From assembly GCF_000717595.1 (NCBI RefSeq), contig NZ_JNZO01000052.1, positions 1-27,950 on the forward strand: 27,950 bases of DNA, in the 5' to 3' direction. Of the stretch, positions 1 to 7,142 are shown piece by piece. A model generated the notes under the pieces. It worked only from the letters and a program-made list of their open reading frames with translations. It did no database searches and was not told where the DNA came from. Position 1 is the stretch's first letter; each line of letters opens with the position of its first letter. A program made the translations under genes and the position numbers. Origin of the DNA: Streptomyces flavochromogenes (GTDB lineage: Bacteria > Actinomycetota > Actinomycetes > Streptomycetales > Streptomycetaceae).

Positions 1-57
1 GTGTGGGGGTGGGAGGGAACAGCGGGGGTCTCGCTCGGCCGCATCCGCCGGGCGGAC

Positions 58-1488
58 TCAGCCGGGCAGCTGGAGGGACTTGACCTCCTGGAACTCCTGG
101 ATGCCGTGGCGGCCGAGCTCCCGGCCGATGCCGGACTGCTTGTAACCACCGAACGGGGCAGCGGCGTTGAACTTCGCGCCGTTGACGTCGACCTGGCCGA
201 CCCGCAGTCGGCGGGCCACGGCCACGGCGCGGTCCTGGTCGCCGGACCAGACGGTCGCGGCGAGGCCGAAGTCGGAGTGGTTCGCGAGGGACACCGCGTC
301 GTCGTCGTCCTCGAACGCCATGACCGCGAGAACGGGTCCGAAGACCTCCTCGCGGGCCAGCGGCGAGGACGGGCCGACGTCCGTCCAGACGCTCGGCGCC
401 ACGTAGTGGCCGGTCGGGGGCAGGGCGGCAGCGGCGTCCTCGCCGGCGACCTGACGGGCGCCCGAGCGGGCGGCCTGCGCCAGATGGCCGAGGACCCGCT
501 CCCGCTGCCCGGCGGAGGCGAGCGGGCCCAGCAGGGTCGCCGGGTCCTCGGGGTCGCCCGGCAGGTAGCCGGCGACGACCTCGCGGGCGATGTCCAGCGC
601 GTCGTCCAGCCGCGCCCGCGGCACCAGCAGCCGGGTGCGGGCGGTGCAGGTCTGCCCCGCGTTGTGCAGGGCGCTGCGGACCCCGTCCTCGACCGCGGCG
701 GCCAGGTCGGCGTCCGGCAGGACCAGCGTGGCGGACTTGCCGCCCAGCTCCAGGCAGGTCTTCTTGACCGTACGGGCGGCCGCCGCGCCGACCGCCCGGC
801 CGGCCTCCAGCGACCCCGTGAAGGACACCAGGTCGACGCCGTCGTCGACGGTCAGCGCGGCGCCCGCCGTCGTGCCCCGGCCGGGCACCAGGTTGAAGAC
901 GCCCGGCGGCAGCCCGATCCCGTCGATGAGCTCCGCGAGGAGGTACGAGGAGAGCGGGGCGAGTTCACTCGGCTTGAGCACCAGAGTGCAGCCCGCCGCG
1001 ACGGCCGCACCGATCTTGGCGACCGCCTGGTGCAGCGGGTAGTTCCACGGGGTGATGGCGCCGACCACGCCGACCGGCTCGCGCACCACGAGGGAGTGCC
1101 CGATCCGCTCCTCGGCCGTGGCCGCGGCGAGCTCCGCCGCGAAGCCGTCGAGCACCCGCACCGGCAGCCCCGCCTGGACGCGCCGGGAGAACGTGATCGG
1201 CGACCCCATCTCCCGTGTGACCGTTTCCGCCAGCTCGTCCTGGTGCTTCACCAGGGCCTCGCGCAGCGCCGTCAGGGCCGCCACGCGCTCCTCGACGCCG
1301 GTCGACGCCCAGCCGGGCAGCGCCCGGCGGGCCGCGTCCACCGCGCGCCAGACGTCCTCGCTGCCGCAGTCCGGGACCTCGCCGACGATCCGCAGGGTCG
1401 CCGGGTTCTCCACGGCGATCGTGCCGGTGGCGCGCGGGGCGGTCCACCGGCCGCCGACGTAGACCTGGTGCAGGGGGAGCGAATTCAT
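58..1488 (-). CDS. NAD(P)-dependent aldehyde dehydrogenase
   Basis: Predicted cytosolic enzyme of 476 residues that oxidises an aldehyde to the carboxylic acid with NAD(P)+. It is full length for the ALDH superfamily. Visible motifs are TPWNYP (Asn149 of the oxyanion hole), the cofactor-binding LKPSE (Lys172), the FTGS turn of the Rossmann fold, the general-base Glu247 in LELGGK, and the catalytic Cys281 in NAGQTC. The start at 1488 gives a normal N-terminus (MNSLPLHQ) just before the first conserved GG.W segment; its ribosome binding site is weak. It is transcribed away from the thioesterase operon across a 257 nt gap, so it may share a divergent promoter region. The substrate cannot be read from sequence. 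Membership of the biosynthetic cluster is likely from position but unproven; it may be the left border. Confidence 0.9.
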   Translation of the reverse strand: MNSLPLHQVYVGGRWTAPRATGTIAVENPATLRIVGEVPDCGSEDVWRAVDAARRALPGWASTGVEERVAALTALREALVKHQDELAETVTREMGSPITFSRRVQAGLPVRVLDGFAAELAAATAEERIGHSLVVREPVGVVGAITPWNYPLHQAVAKIGAAVAAGCTLVLKPSELAPLSSYLLAELIDGIGLPPGVFNLVPGRGTTAGAALTVDDGVDLVSFTGSLEAGRAVGAAAARTVKKTCLELGGKSATLVLPDADLAAAVEDGVRSALHNAGQTCTARTRLLVPRARLDDALDIAREVVAGYLPGDPEDPATLLGPLASAGQRERVLGHLAQAARSGARQVAGEDAAAALPPTGHYVAPSVWTDVGPSSPLAREEVFGPVLAVMAFEDDDDAVSLANHSDFGLAATVWSGDQDRAVAVARRLRVGQVDVNGAKFNAAAPFGGYKQSGIGRELGRHGIQEFQEVKSLQLPG

Positions 1489-1745
1489 GGCGTGACGGGT
1501 CTCTTTCGGCAGGATCGAACGAGTTGAATTCCTCCGGCGAACGGGCAGGAGGAAGAGAATTCACGATGTGACGGCGGACCAATGTACGGAGCCCGACCGT
1601 CCGTGGACTGGATGAATTCTGTATGCCGAACTGCCGCCCGAATCGGGTGGTGACGACCCGTGAAAAGGCGTTAAGGTGCGGTGCTTGAAATGCCGGGACG
1701 GGTGAGTTCCCGGCCGTTCGGGAAGACCAGGGAAGCAGGCCGTCA
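1489..1745. promoter_or_regulatory. Divergent intergenic region between aldehyde dehydrogenase and thioesterase
   Basis: This 257 nt gap separates two divergently transcribed genes and is visibly less GC-rich than its surroundings, so it should hold promoters for both. GAATTC occurs at 1526, 1557 and 1614, and again at 1481 within the first codons of the dehydrogenase. Short inverted repeats are present: ACGGA/TCCGT at 1586-1604, and an 11 nt odd palindrome at 1637-1647 with CCCGA/TCGGG arms. I could not pick out a convincing -35/-10 pair or a known regulator box, so the regulatory role is inferred from geometry. Confidence 0.4.
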
Positions 1746-2525
1746 GTGATACCAAGCCCGGTACGTGCCCGGAATACCGCAAGCCCGGACGGGCGCTGGC
1801 TGCGCCGGCCCCGCCCGGTGCCCGCGCCGAGGATCCGCCTGGTGTGCCTGCCGCACGCGGGCGGCACCGCCGGCGCGTTCTACGGCTGGGCCGACGCCCT
1901 GCCGGACGACGTGGAACTCGTCACGGTGCAGTACCCCGGGCGGCAGGACCGCTTCGGCGAGGCGTGCGTCAGCGCCATGGGCCCGCTCGCCGACAGCGTG
2001 GCGCGGGAGCTGCTGCCGCTGTTCGACCGGCCGGTCGCACTGCTCGGCCACAGCATGGGCGCCGCCCTCGCGTACGAGGTCACCCTGCGTCTGGAGGCGC
2101 TGTACCGGGCCCGTCCGCGGCACCTGTTCGTCTCGGGACACGGCTCGCCGCTGAGCCCCCGCGGCGGCCGGGACCTCCATCTGCGGGACGACGACGCCAT
2201 GGTCGAGGGTCTGCTCGCGCTCGGCGGCATGGACCCGGCGGTGGTCGCGGAGCCGGAACTGCTGGCCCTGCTGCTGCCGTCGTTCCGCGCCGACCTGACC
2301 CTGATCGAGACCTACCGGCCCGCCGCGGCGCGGCCGGTGACCGTGCCGGTGACGGCGTACGTGGGGAACGCCGACCCGGGCGTGCCCGTCGCGCACGCGG
2401 CCGCCTGGTCGGATGCGACGTCCGGGGAATTCTCCCTGCAGGTCTTTTCCGGTGACCATTTCTCCCTCGTGCAGGGGAGCGAGATCGTCACGGACGTCGC
2501 CCGCGTTCTCGCCGGCCCGCACTGA
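1746..2525 (+). CDS. Type II (external) thioesterase
   Basis: An alpha/beta hydrolase of 259 residues of the kind that accompanies NRPS and PKS lines. The family removes misprimed or stalled acyl groups from carrier-protein phosphopantetheine arms. The N-terminus has the family pattern WLRRPRP followed by LVCLPHAGGTAGAFYGWA. The catalytic triad can be read as Ser103 in GHSMG, Asp210 in GNADPGV and His238 in GDHFSL. Length matches the family. A GTG start at 1746 places the conserved WLRRP at residues 18-22; GGAAG/GCAGG upstream can serve as ribosome binding site. It is the first gene of the plus-strand run, 166 nt ahead of the carrier protein. Its likely clients are that free carrier protein and the T domains of the large NRPS. 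Confidence 0.92.
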   Translation: MIPSPVRARNTASPDGRWLRRPRPVPAPRIRLVCLPHAGGTAGAFYGWADALPDDVELVTVQYPGRQDRFGEACVSAMGPLADSVARELLPLFDRPVALLGHSMGAALAYEVTLRLEALYRARPRHLFVSGHGSPLSPRGGRDLHLRDDDAMVEGLLALGGMDPAVVAEPELLALLLPSFRADLTLIETYRPAAARPVTVPVTAYVGNADPGVPVAHAAAWSDATSGEFSLQVFSGDHFSLVQGSEIVTDVARVLAGPH

Positions 2526-2691
2526 TCCCCCGCAATACCCTCCCGGAGCCCCGGCTCCCCCTTGATCTCCTCGACTTCCCCGCGCACCCGACCGCCGGCC
2601 ATCGCGGGAATTCTCTCCGGCGCCGTATCGGCGCCGCCCGCACGAAGTCATCCCGACCCGACGTATTTCCTGTTCCAAGGAGCCTTTCGAC
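2526..2691. promoter_or_regulatory. Leader region upstream of the starter cassette
   Basis: This 166 nt gap between thioesterase and carrier protein is the only sizeable break in the plus-strand run. It contains a short perfect hairpin at 2619-2635 (GGCGCCG, TAT loop, CGGCGCC), GAATTC at 2608, and a strong ribosome binding site AAGGAG at 2677-2682, nine nucleotides before the carrier-protein ATG. An internal promoter or processing site is plausible, but no promoter hexamers were recognised. Confidence 0.35.
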
Positions 2692-2976
2692 ATGCTGCCC
2701 GACGACGACGTGGCCACGAAGGTCCGCGCACTCATGGTCGACGCCCTCGATCTCCGCCTCGATCCCCAGGACATCGGTCCGCAGGTCTCGCTCTACTCGC
2801 CGATGATCCAGCTCGACTCGCTCAACCTGCTCCAGCTCCTGCTCGCCGTCGAGACCGAGTTCGGCGGCCACGTCGAGGACGAGGACGTCATGGAGGCCGA
2901 CCTGGAGACCGTCGGCGACCTGATCGAGCTCGTCCGCCGGCATGTCGCCGGCCTGCGGACGGAGACCCCGGCATGA
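2692..2976 (+). CDS. Stand-alone acyl/peptidyl carrier protein
   Basis: A 94-residue free carrier protein. The DSL signature at residues 42-44 supplies Ser43 for 4'-phosphopantetheine attachment, followed by an LNLLQLLLAVE helix and an acidic C-terminal half. The segment before the signature reads MIQLDSL instead of the common G.DSL, a small variation. By family analogy (PltL, RedO, CloN5) it would carry an amino acid loaded by the adenylation enzyme two genes downstream while the adjacent flavoenzyme oxidises it. It would then hand the product to the first NRPS condensation domain. Strong AAGGAG ribosome binding site. Its stop overlaps the start of the next gene (ATGA at 2973-2976), which implies translational coupling. 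A fatty-acyl carrier role cannot be excluded, but the neighbours favour aminoacyl. Confidence 0.9.
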   Translation: MLPDDDVATKVRALMVDALDLRLDPQDIGPQVSLYSPMIQLDSLNLLQLLLAVETEFGGHVEDEDVMEADLETVGDLIELVRRHVAGLRTETPA

Positions 2977-4388
2977 GGGCCGTGCGCAACCAGTACCTGC
3001 TCGACGAGGACGACGTCCCGACCCACTGGTACAACATCCTCGCCGACCTCGACGTGCCGGCCTCCGACGTCCGCCGGGCCCGGCCCGCCGCAGGGCCGGA
3101 CGCCGACGCGACCGGCGACGCGCGGACCGCCGACCGCGGGTCCACAGGGGCCAACATCCCGCTCTCCATGTACCGCGGCAGCGTCGGCACCGAGCGCCAT
3201 GTGAAGATCCCCGACCCGGTGCGCGCGCAGTACCAGCGCTGGCGCCCCACGCCACTGATCCGCGCCCACCGCCTGGAGCAGGCGCTCGACACCCCCGCGC
3301 ACATCTACTACAAGTACGAGGGCGCCAACGCCTCCGGCAGCCACAAGCTCAACTCGGCTCTCGCGCAGGCCCATTACTACAAGAAGGCCGGCGTCCAGGA
3401 GATCACCACGGGCACCGGCGCCGGTCAGTGGGGCACCGCCCTGTCGATGGCGTGCCACGCCCTCGACCTCGCCTGCACCGTCTTCATGGTCAACTGCAGT
3501 TACCGGCAGAAGCCCTACCGCCGGGTCCTGATGGAGCTCAACGGCGCCCGCGTCATCCCCAGTCCGAGCGGTACCACCGAGGCGGGCCGCGCCCTGCTCG
3601 CCGCCTCGCCCGACGGCGACGGCAGCGTCGCCATCGCCAACGCCGAGGCCCTCGAACACGCCCGGACCGTGACCCGCGGCGCCTTCTCCGTCGGCAGCGG
3701 CGAGAACCACGTCCTGCTGCATCAGACGGTCATCGGCGAAGAGGCCCTGCTCCAGATGGAGCTCGCCGGGGAGTTCCCCGACGTGGTCATCGGCGCGATG
3801 GGCGCGGGCAGCAACTTCGCGGGTCTCGCCTTCCCCTTCCACCGCGAGAAGCTGCGCACCGGAGCCGGGACCCGGCTGGTCGCCGTGGAGCCCGAGGCGT
3901 GCCCCAAGATGACCCGGGGCCGCTACGCGTGGGACTACAACGACTTCTCCGGCACCACCCCCATGACGAAGATGTACACCCTCGGGCACACCTTCGTCGC
4001 GCCCGGCGTGCACGCCGGAGGACTGCGTTACCACGGCGCCGCGCCGCTGGTCAGCGCCCTCTACGACCGCGGACTGATGGAGGCCGTGGCCTACGGGCAG
4101 AAGGAGGTGTTCGAGGCCGGGGCGTTCTTCGCGCGCACCGAGAACCTCATCCCCGCCCCCGAGTCCGCGCACGCCGTCAAGTGCGCCGTCGACGAGGCCG
4201 TACGCGCCCGCGAGGAGAACCGGGCGCGCGTCATCCTCTTCAACGTCAGCGGCCACGGCCTGCTCGACCTGTCCGCGTACGACCAGTACCTGGCGGGCAC
4301 CCTGGAGGACCACGTGGTCTCCGACAGTCACATCGCCGCCTCGCTGGCCGGTCTGCCCGCCCTCGACCCGGTCGGCGGCCGCCCGTGA
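2973..4388 (+). CDS. TrpB2-like PLP-dependent enzyme, catalytic Glu missing
   Basis: A 471-residue fold-type II PLP enzyme clearly of the TrpB2 branch of tryptophan synthase beta. It has the N-terminal WYNI.ADL segment (residues 19-26), RWRPTPL at 89-95, the PLP lysine Lys125 in GSHKLNS, the phosphate-binding GAGSNF at 277-282, HAGGLRYHG at 347-355 and NVSGHG near 424-429. The catalytic Glu of canonical TETGAGQ (Glu109 of Salmonella TrpB) is Gly147 here (TGTGAGQWG, codon 3411-3413). The stretch around residues 30-60 is low-complexity and unlike the usual PLPPPL..G.P region. No trpA or other trp gene is nearby, and it lies inside the carrier-protein cassette. It therefore probably makes or modifies a non-protein amino acid by beta-replacement or beta-elimination. 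The substrate is unknown and the pathway role is inference. Start ATG overlaps the carrier-protein stop; GGAG lies 8 nt upstream. Confidence 0.88.
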   Translation: MRAVRNQYLLDEDDVPTHWYNILADLDVPASDVRRARPAAGPDADATGDARTADRGSTGANIPLSMYRGSVGTERHVKIPDPVRAQYQRWRPTPLIRAHRLEQALDTPAHIYYKYEGANASGSHKLNSALAQAHYYKKAGVQEITTGTGAGQWGTALSMACHALDLACTVFMVNCSYRQKPYRRVLMELNGARVIPSPSGTTEAGRALLAASPDGDGSVAIANAEALEHARTVTRGAFSVGSGENHVLLHQTVIGEEALLQMELAGEFPDVVIGAMGAGSNFAGLAFPFHREKLRTGAGTRLVAVEPEACPKMTRGRYAWDYNDFSGTTPMTKMYTLGHTFVAPGVHAGGLRYHGAAPLVSALYDRGLMEAVAYGQKEVFEAGAFFARTENLIPAPESAHAVKCAVDEAVRAREENRARVILFNVSGHGLLDLSAYDQYLAGTLEDHVVSDSHIAASLAGLPALDPVGGRP

Positions 4389-5584
4389 ACCTCAGCCCCA
4401 CCGAGGAGCAGACCGCCCTCGTCGACCGGTTCCGCCTGCTCGGCCGGGACCTCGGCGCCGATCTCCCGGCCCGGGAACGCACCGGGACGCTCCAGCCCGG
4501 AGACTGGCAGCGCTGCGCCGACGCCGGAGTCCTCGGCCTCCCCGTGCCCCGCGCGTACGGCGGCCTCGGACTGAACCCGCTGACCTGCGCCCTCGCTCTG
4601 GAGGGCCTGGGCGAGGGCTGCCGCGACAACGGCCTCATGATCGCGCTCGGCGCGCACATCTGGGCCGCCGAGATCCCGCTGCTGCTGTTCGGCAGCGAGG
4701 AGCAGAAGAACCGCTATCTGCCCGGACTCTGCGACGGCCGGCTGATCGGCGCCCATGCCATCACCGAGGCGGGATCCGGCTCCGACGCCCTCTCCCTCAC
4801 CGCCACCGCCCGCCGCGAGGGCGACCACTACGTCCTCGACGGCGCCAAGCGCTTCGTCACCAACGCGCCCCTCGCCGACGTCGTCCTCGTGTACGCCACC
4901 GTCAACCCGGCCCTCGGGTTCACCGGCGTCACCGCCTTCCTCGTCGAATGCGGCCAGGCGGGACTGACCGTCGAGACCCGCTACGAGAAGGCCGGACTGC
5001 GGACCGCGCCCTGGGGCGAGATCACCCTCAGCGGCTGCCGCGTCCCGCTCTCCGCGCGGCTCGGCGCGGAGAAGCAGGGCTCCCGCGTCCTCGCCGCCAC
5101 CATGGCCTGGGAACGCTCGCTGATCCTGGCCCCGCTGCTCGGCGCCATGGGACGCCAGATCGACGACTGCGTCCAGTACGCCCGCACCCGCGAGCAGTTC
5201 GGCCGGAACATCGGCAAGTTCCAGTCCGTGTCCCACCGCATCGTCGAGATGCGGATCCGGCTGGACGAGGCCCGGCTGCTCACCCACCGGGCCGCCTGGG
5301 ACCTCGAGCGGGACGTCGCCTCGCACTACGCCGAGGCGGCCCAGCTCCGCACCAGCGAGTCCGCCGTCGAGACCTTCCTCGACGCCCTCCAGGTGTACGG
5401 CGGCCTCGGCTACACCACCGACACCGACGTCGAACGGAATCTTCGCGACGCCCTCGGCACCCGGATCTCCTCCGGCACCTCCGACATGCAACGGCTGGTG
5501 ATCGCCGAGAAGCTCGGCCTCACCACCCGCGCCCGCGCCGCGTCCCCCCGCCCCGCAGGAGCCCGCCATGCGCACGCTGAATGA
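4385..5584 (+). CDS. Acyl-CoA-dehydrogenase-family flavoenzyme (prolyl-carrier oxidase type)
   Basis: A 399-residue FAD enzyme with the full acyl-CoA dehydrogenase fold: PRAYGGLG at 55-62, AITEAGSGSD at 125-134, YARTREQFGR.IGKFQ at 265-280, and VYGGLGYTTD near 337-346. The catalytic Glu at the usual C-terminal site (..YEGT) is replaced (ISSGTSDMQR, 361-370). Glu243 in AWERSLIL instead sits at the isovaleryl-/long-chain-type position, as I recall for PltE/RedW-type enzymes. With the adjacent prolyl-type adenylation enzyme and free carrier protein, the best prediction is oxidation of prolyl-S-carrier to the pyrrole-2-carboxyl thioester, or a partially oxidised pyrroline. GTG start at 4385 overlaps the preceding stop (GTGA). 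It overlaps the next gene by 17 nt. A fatty-acyl dehydrogenase role is the alternative. Confidence 0.85.
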   Translation: MNLSPTEEQTALVDRFRLLGRDLGADLPARERTGTLQPGDWQRCADAGVLGLPVPRAYGGLGLNPLTCALALEGLGEGCRDNGLMIALGAHIWAAEIPLLLFGSEEQKNRYLPGLCDGRLIGAHAITEAGSGSDALSLTATARREGDHYVLDGAKRFVTNAPLADVVLVYATVNPALGFTGVTAFLVECGQAGLTVETRYEKAGLRTAPWGEITLSGCRVPLSARLGAEKQGSRVLAATMAWERSLILAPLLGAMGRQIDDCVQYARTREQFGRNIGKFQSVSHRIVEMRIRLDEARLLTHRAAWDLERDVASHYAEAAQLRTSESAVETFLDALQVYGGLGYTTDTDVERNLRDALGTRISSGTSDMQRLVIAEKLGLTTRARAASPRPAGARHAHAE

Positions 5585-7142
5585 GCTGCTGACCCACACC
5601 GCGGCCACCCGGCCCACGGCCGAGGCGGTCCGCCACCGGGGCCGCTCCACCGACTACGCCGGCCTGGACCGGGCGGCCACCGCGCTCGCGGCGACCCTGC
5701 GCGAGCAGGGCGTCCGCCCCGGCGACCGGGTGGGCCTGTGGTTCGGCAAGTCCACCGAGACCCTCGTGACCCTCCACGCGATCCTCAAGTGCGGGGCCGC
5801 GTACGTCCCGGTCGATCCCACCACGCCCGTCGCCCGCGCCGCGTACATCCTCGGCGACTGCGCCGTCCGCTGCCTGGTCACCGACGCGCCCCGGCTCGCC
5901 CTGCTCCAGGAGCACGGCGTTCCCGCCGCGCTGCGCACGGCCGTGCTCGTCGGAGACGAACCCGTCCCGCCCGGCGACCCGGCGCTCCGGTCGACGAGCT
6001 GGGCGCAGGCCGTGGACCGGCCGGCGCCCGACGGATTCGAGCCCACCGCCGTAGGCCCCGACGACCTCGCCTACATCCTCTACACCTCCGGATCCACCGG
6101 CACGCCCAAGGGCGTCATGCTGTCCCACCGCAACGCGCTGGCGTTCGTCGACTGGACCGTGACCGAGTTCGGGCTGACCGCCGAGGACCGCCTGTCCTCC
6201 CACGCCCCCGTCCACTTCGACCTCTCCGTCTTCGACGTCTTCGCCGCCGTGAGCGCCGGCGCCTGCCTCGTCCTCGTACCCGAGCACCAGCGGGCCCTCG
6301 GCCCGGCGCTCAACCGGCTGGTCGCCGAGGAGGGCGTCACCGTCTGGTACTCGGTGCCCGGTGCGCTCATCCGGATGCTCGACGCCAAGAACCGCGCCCT
6401 GCTGGAGAGTTCACGCCTGCGGACCGTGCTGTTCGCGGGCGAGCCGTTCGCGCTCAAGCATCTGCGGCGGCTCCGCGCGGCGCTGCCGGGAGCGGCCCTG
6501 CACAACCTCTACGGCCCGACCGAGACCAACGTCTGCACCCACCACCGCGTCACCGACGCCGACCTCGCCCCCGACCGCACCGCGTCCCCGCCCATCGGCC
6601 GCCCCTGCCCGTACGCCGAGGCCCGGCTCCTCGGCCCGGACGGACGGCCGGTCCCCGACGTCCCCGGCGCCGAGGGCGAACTCTGCGTCACCGGCGACTC
6701 GGTGATGCTCGGCTACTGGGGCCGCACCCCGCCCGCCGAGGCCGCCGGGGAAGCGGGGACCCACCGCACCGGCGACCTCGTCCGGTCTCTGGAGGGCGGC
6801 GGCTACCTCTACCTCGGCCGCCGCGACCACATGATCAAGATCCGGGGGCACCGGGTCGAGCCGGAGGAGATCGAGGCCGTCCTGATGCGCCTGCCCGACG
6901 TCCACGAGGCGGTCTGCGTCGCCGTCCCGGACGCCGACGGCAACCAGGAACTCCAGGCCCATGTGGTGCCCGCCGACGGCGCGGCCCCCGCCCCTGCCGA
7001 CCTGCGCGCCCACTGCATGGCGACCCTCCCGCGCTACATGGTCCCCGCCGCCTTCCACCTGGCCGGCTCCTTCCCCCGCACCTCGACCGGCAAGACCGAC
7101 CGCCGGGCCCTGGCCGCCCTTCGCCTCCAGGAGGCGGCGTGA
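5568..7142 (+). CDS. Stand-alone adenylation enzyme, predicted L-prolyl-AMP ligase
   Basis: A 524-residue free A domain (ANL superfamily) that activates a carboxylate with ATP and loads a carrier protein. Motifs: YTSGSTGTPKG (172-182), NLYGPTETN (313-321), the hinge TGD, and the C-terminal catalytic Lys in STGKTDRRAL. The specificity positions read D-L-F-Y-L-A-L-V-C-K; the PltF/RedM proline code as I recall it is DLLYLALVCK, one position different. The surrounding HAPVHFDLSVFD (212-223) is also typical of that group. It has no fused T domain and lies next to a free carrier protein and a PltE-like flavoenzyme, so it likely forms prolyl-S-carrier. ATG at 5568 is preceded by AGGA. It overlaps both neighbours (17 nt upstream, 4 nt downstream). 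Confidence 0.88.
   Translation: MRTLNELLTHTAATRPTAEAVRHRGRSTDYAGLDRAATALAATLREQGVRPGDRVGLWFGKSTETLVTLHAILKCGAAYVPVDPTTPVARAAYILGDCAVRCLVTDAPRLALLQEHGVPAALRTAVLVGDEPVPPGDPALRSTSWAQAVDRPAPDGFEPTAVGPDDLAYILYTSGSTGTPKGVMLSHRNALAFVDWTVTEFGLTAEDRLSSHAPVHFDLSVFDVFAAVSAGACLVLVPEHQRALGPALNRLVAEEGVTVWYSVPGALIRMLDAKNRALLESSRLRTVLFAGEPFALKHLRRLRAALPGAALHNLYGPTETNVCTHHRVTDADLAPDRTASPPIGRPCPYAEARLLGPDGRPVPDVPGAEGELCVTGDSVMLGYWGRTPPAEAAGEAGTHRTGDLVRSLEGGGYLYLGRRDHMIKIRGHRVEPEEIEAVLMRLPDVHEAVCVAVPDADGNQELQAHVVPADGAAPAPADLRAHCMATLPRYMVPAAFHLAGSFPRTSTGKTDRRALAALRLQEAA

Noticed and set aside
1..57. Possible gene remnant at the left edge
   Set aside because: Only 57 nt past the ALDH stop; no supported coding or structural signal.
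1..1527. 508-codon plus-strand frame over the aldehyde dehydrogenase
   Set aside because: The minus strand encodes all ALDH motifs; the plus frame is Arg/Gly-rich and featureless.
2973..4388. Housekeeping tryptophan synthase beta subunit
   Set aside because: No trpA or trp neighbours, catalytic Glu lost, and start/stop overlaps tie it to the carrier protein and dehydrogenase.
2692..5584. Fatty-acyl tail activation unit as in lipopeptide clusters
   Set aside because: The partner A enzyme has an amino-acid (proline-like) code with Asp at the amine-binding position, not a fatty-acyl-AMP ligase pattern; kept only as an alternative.
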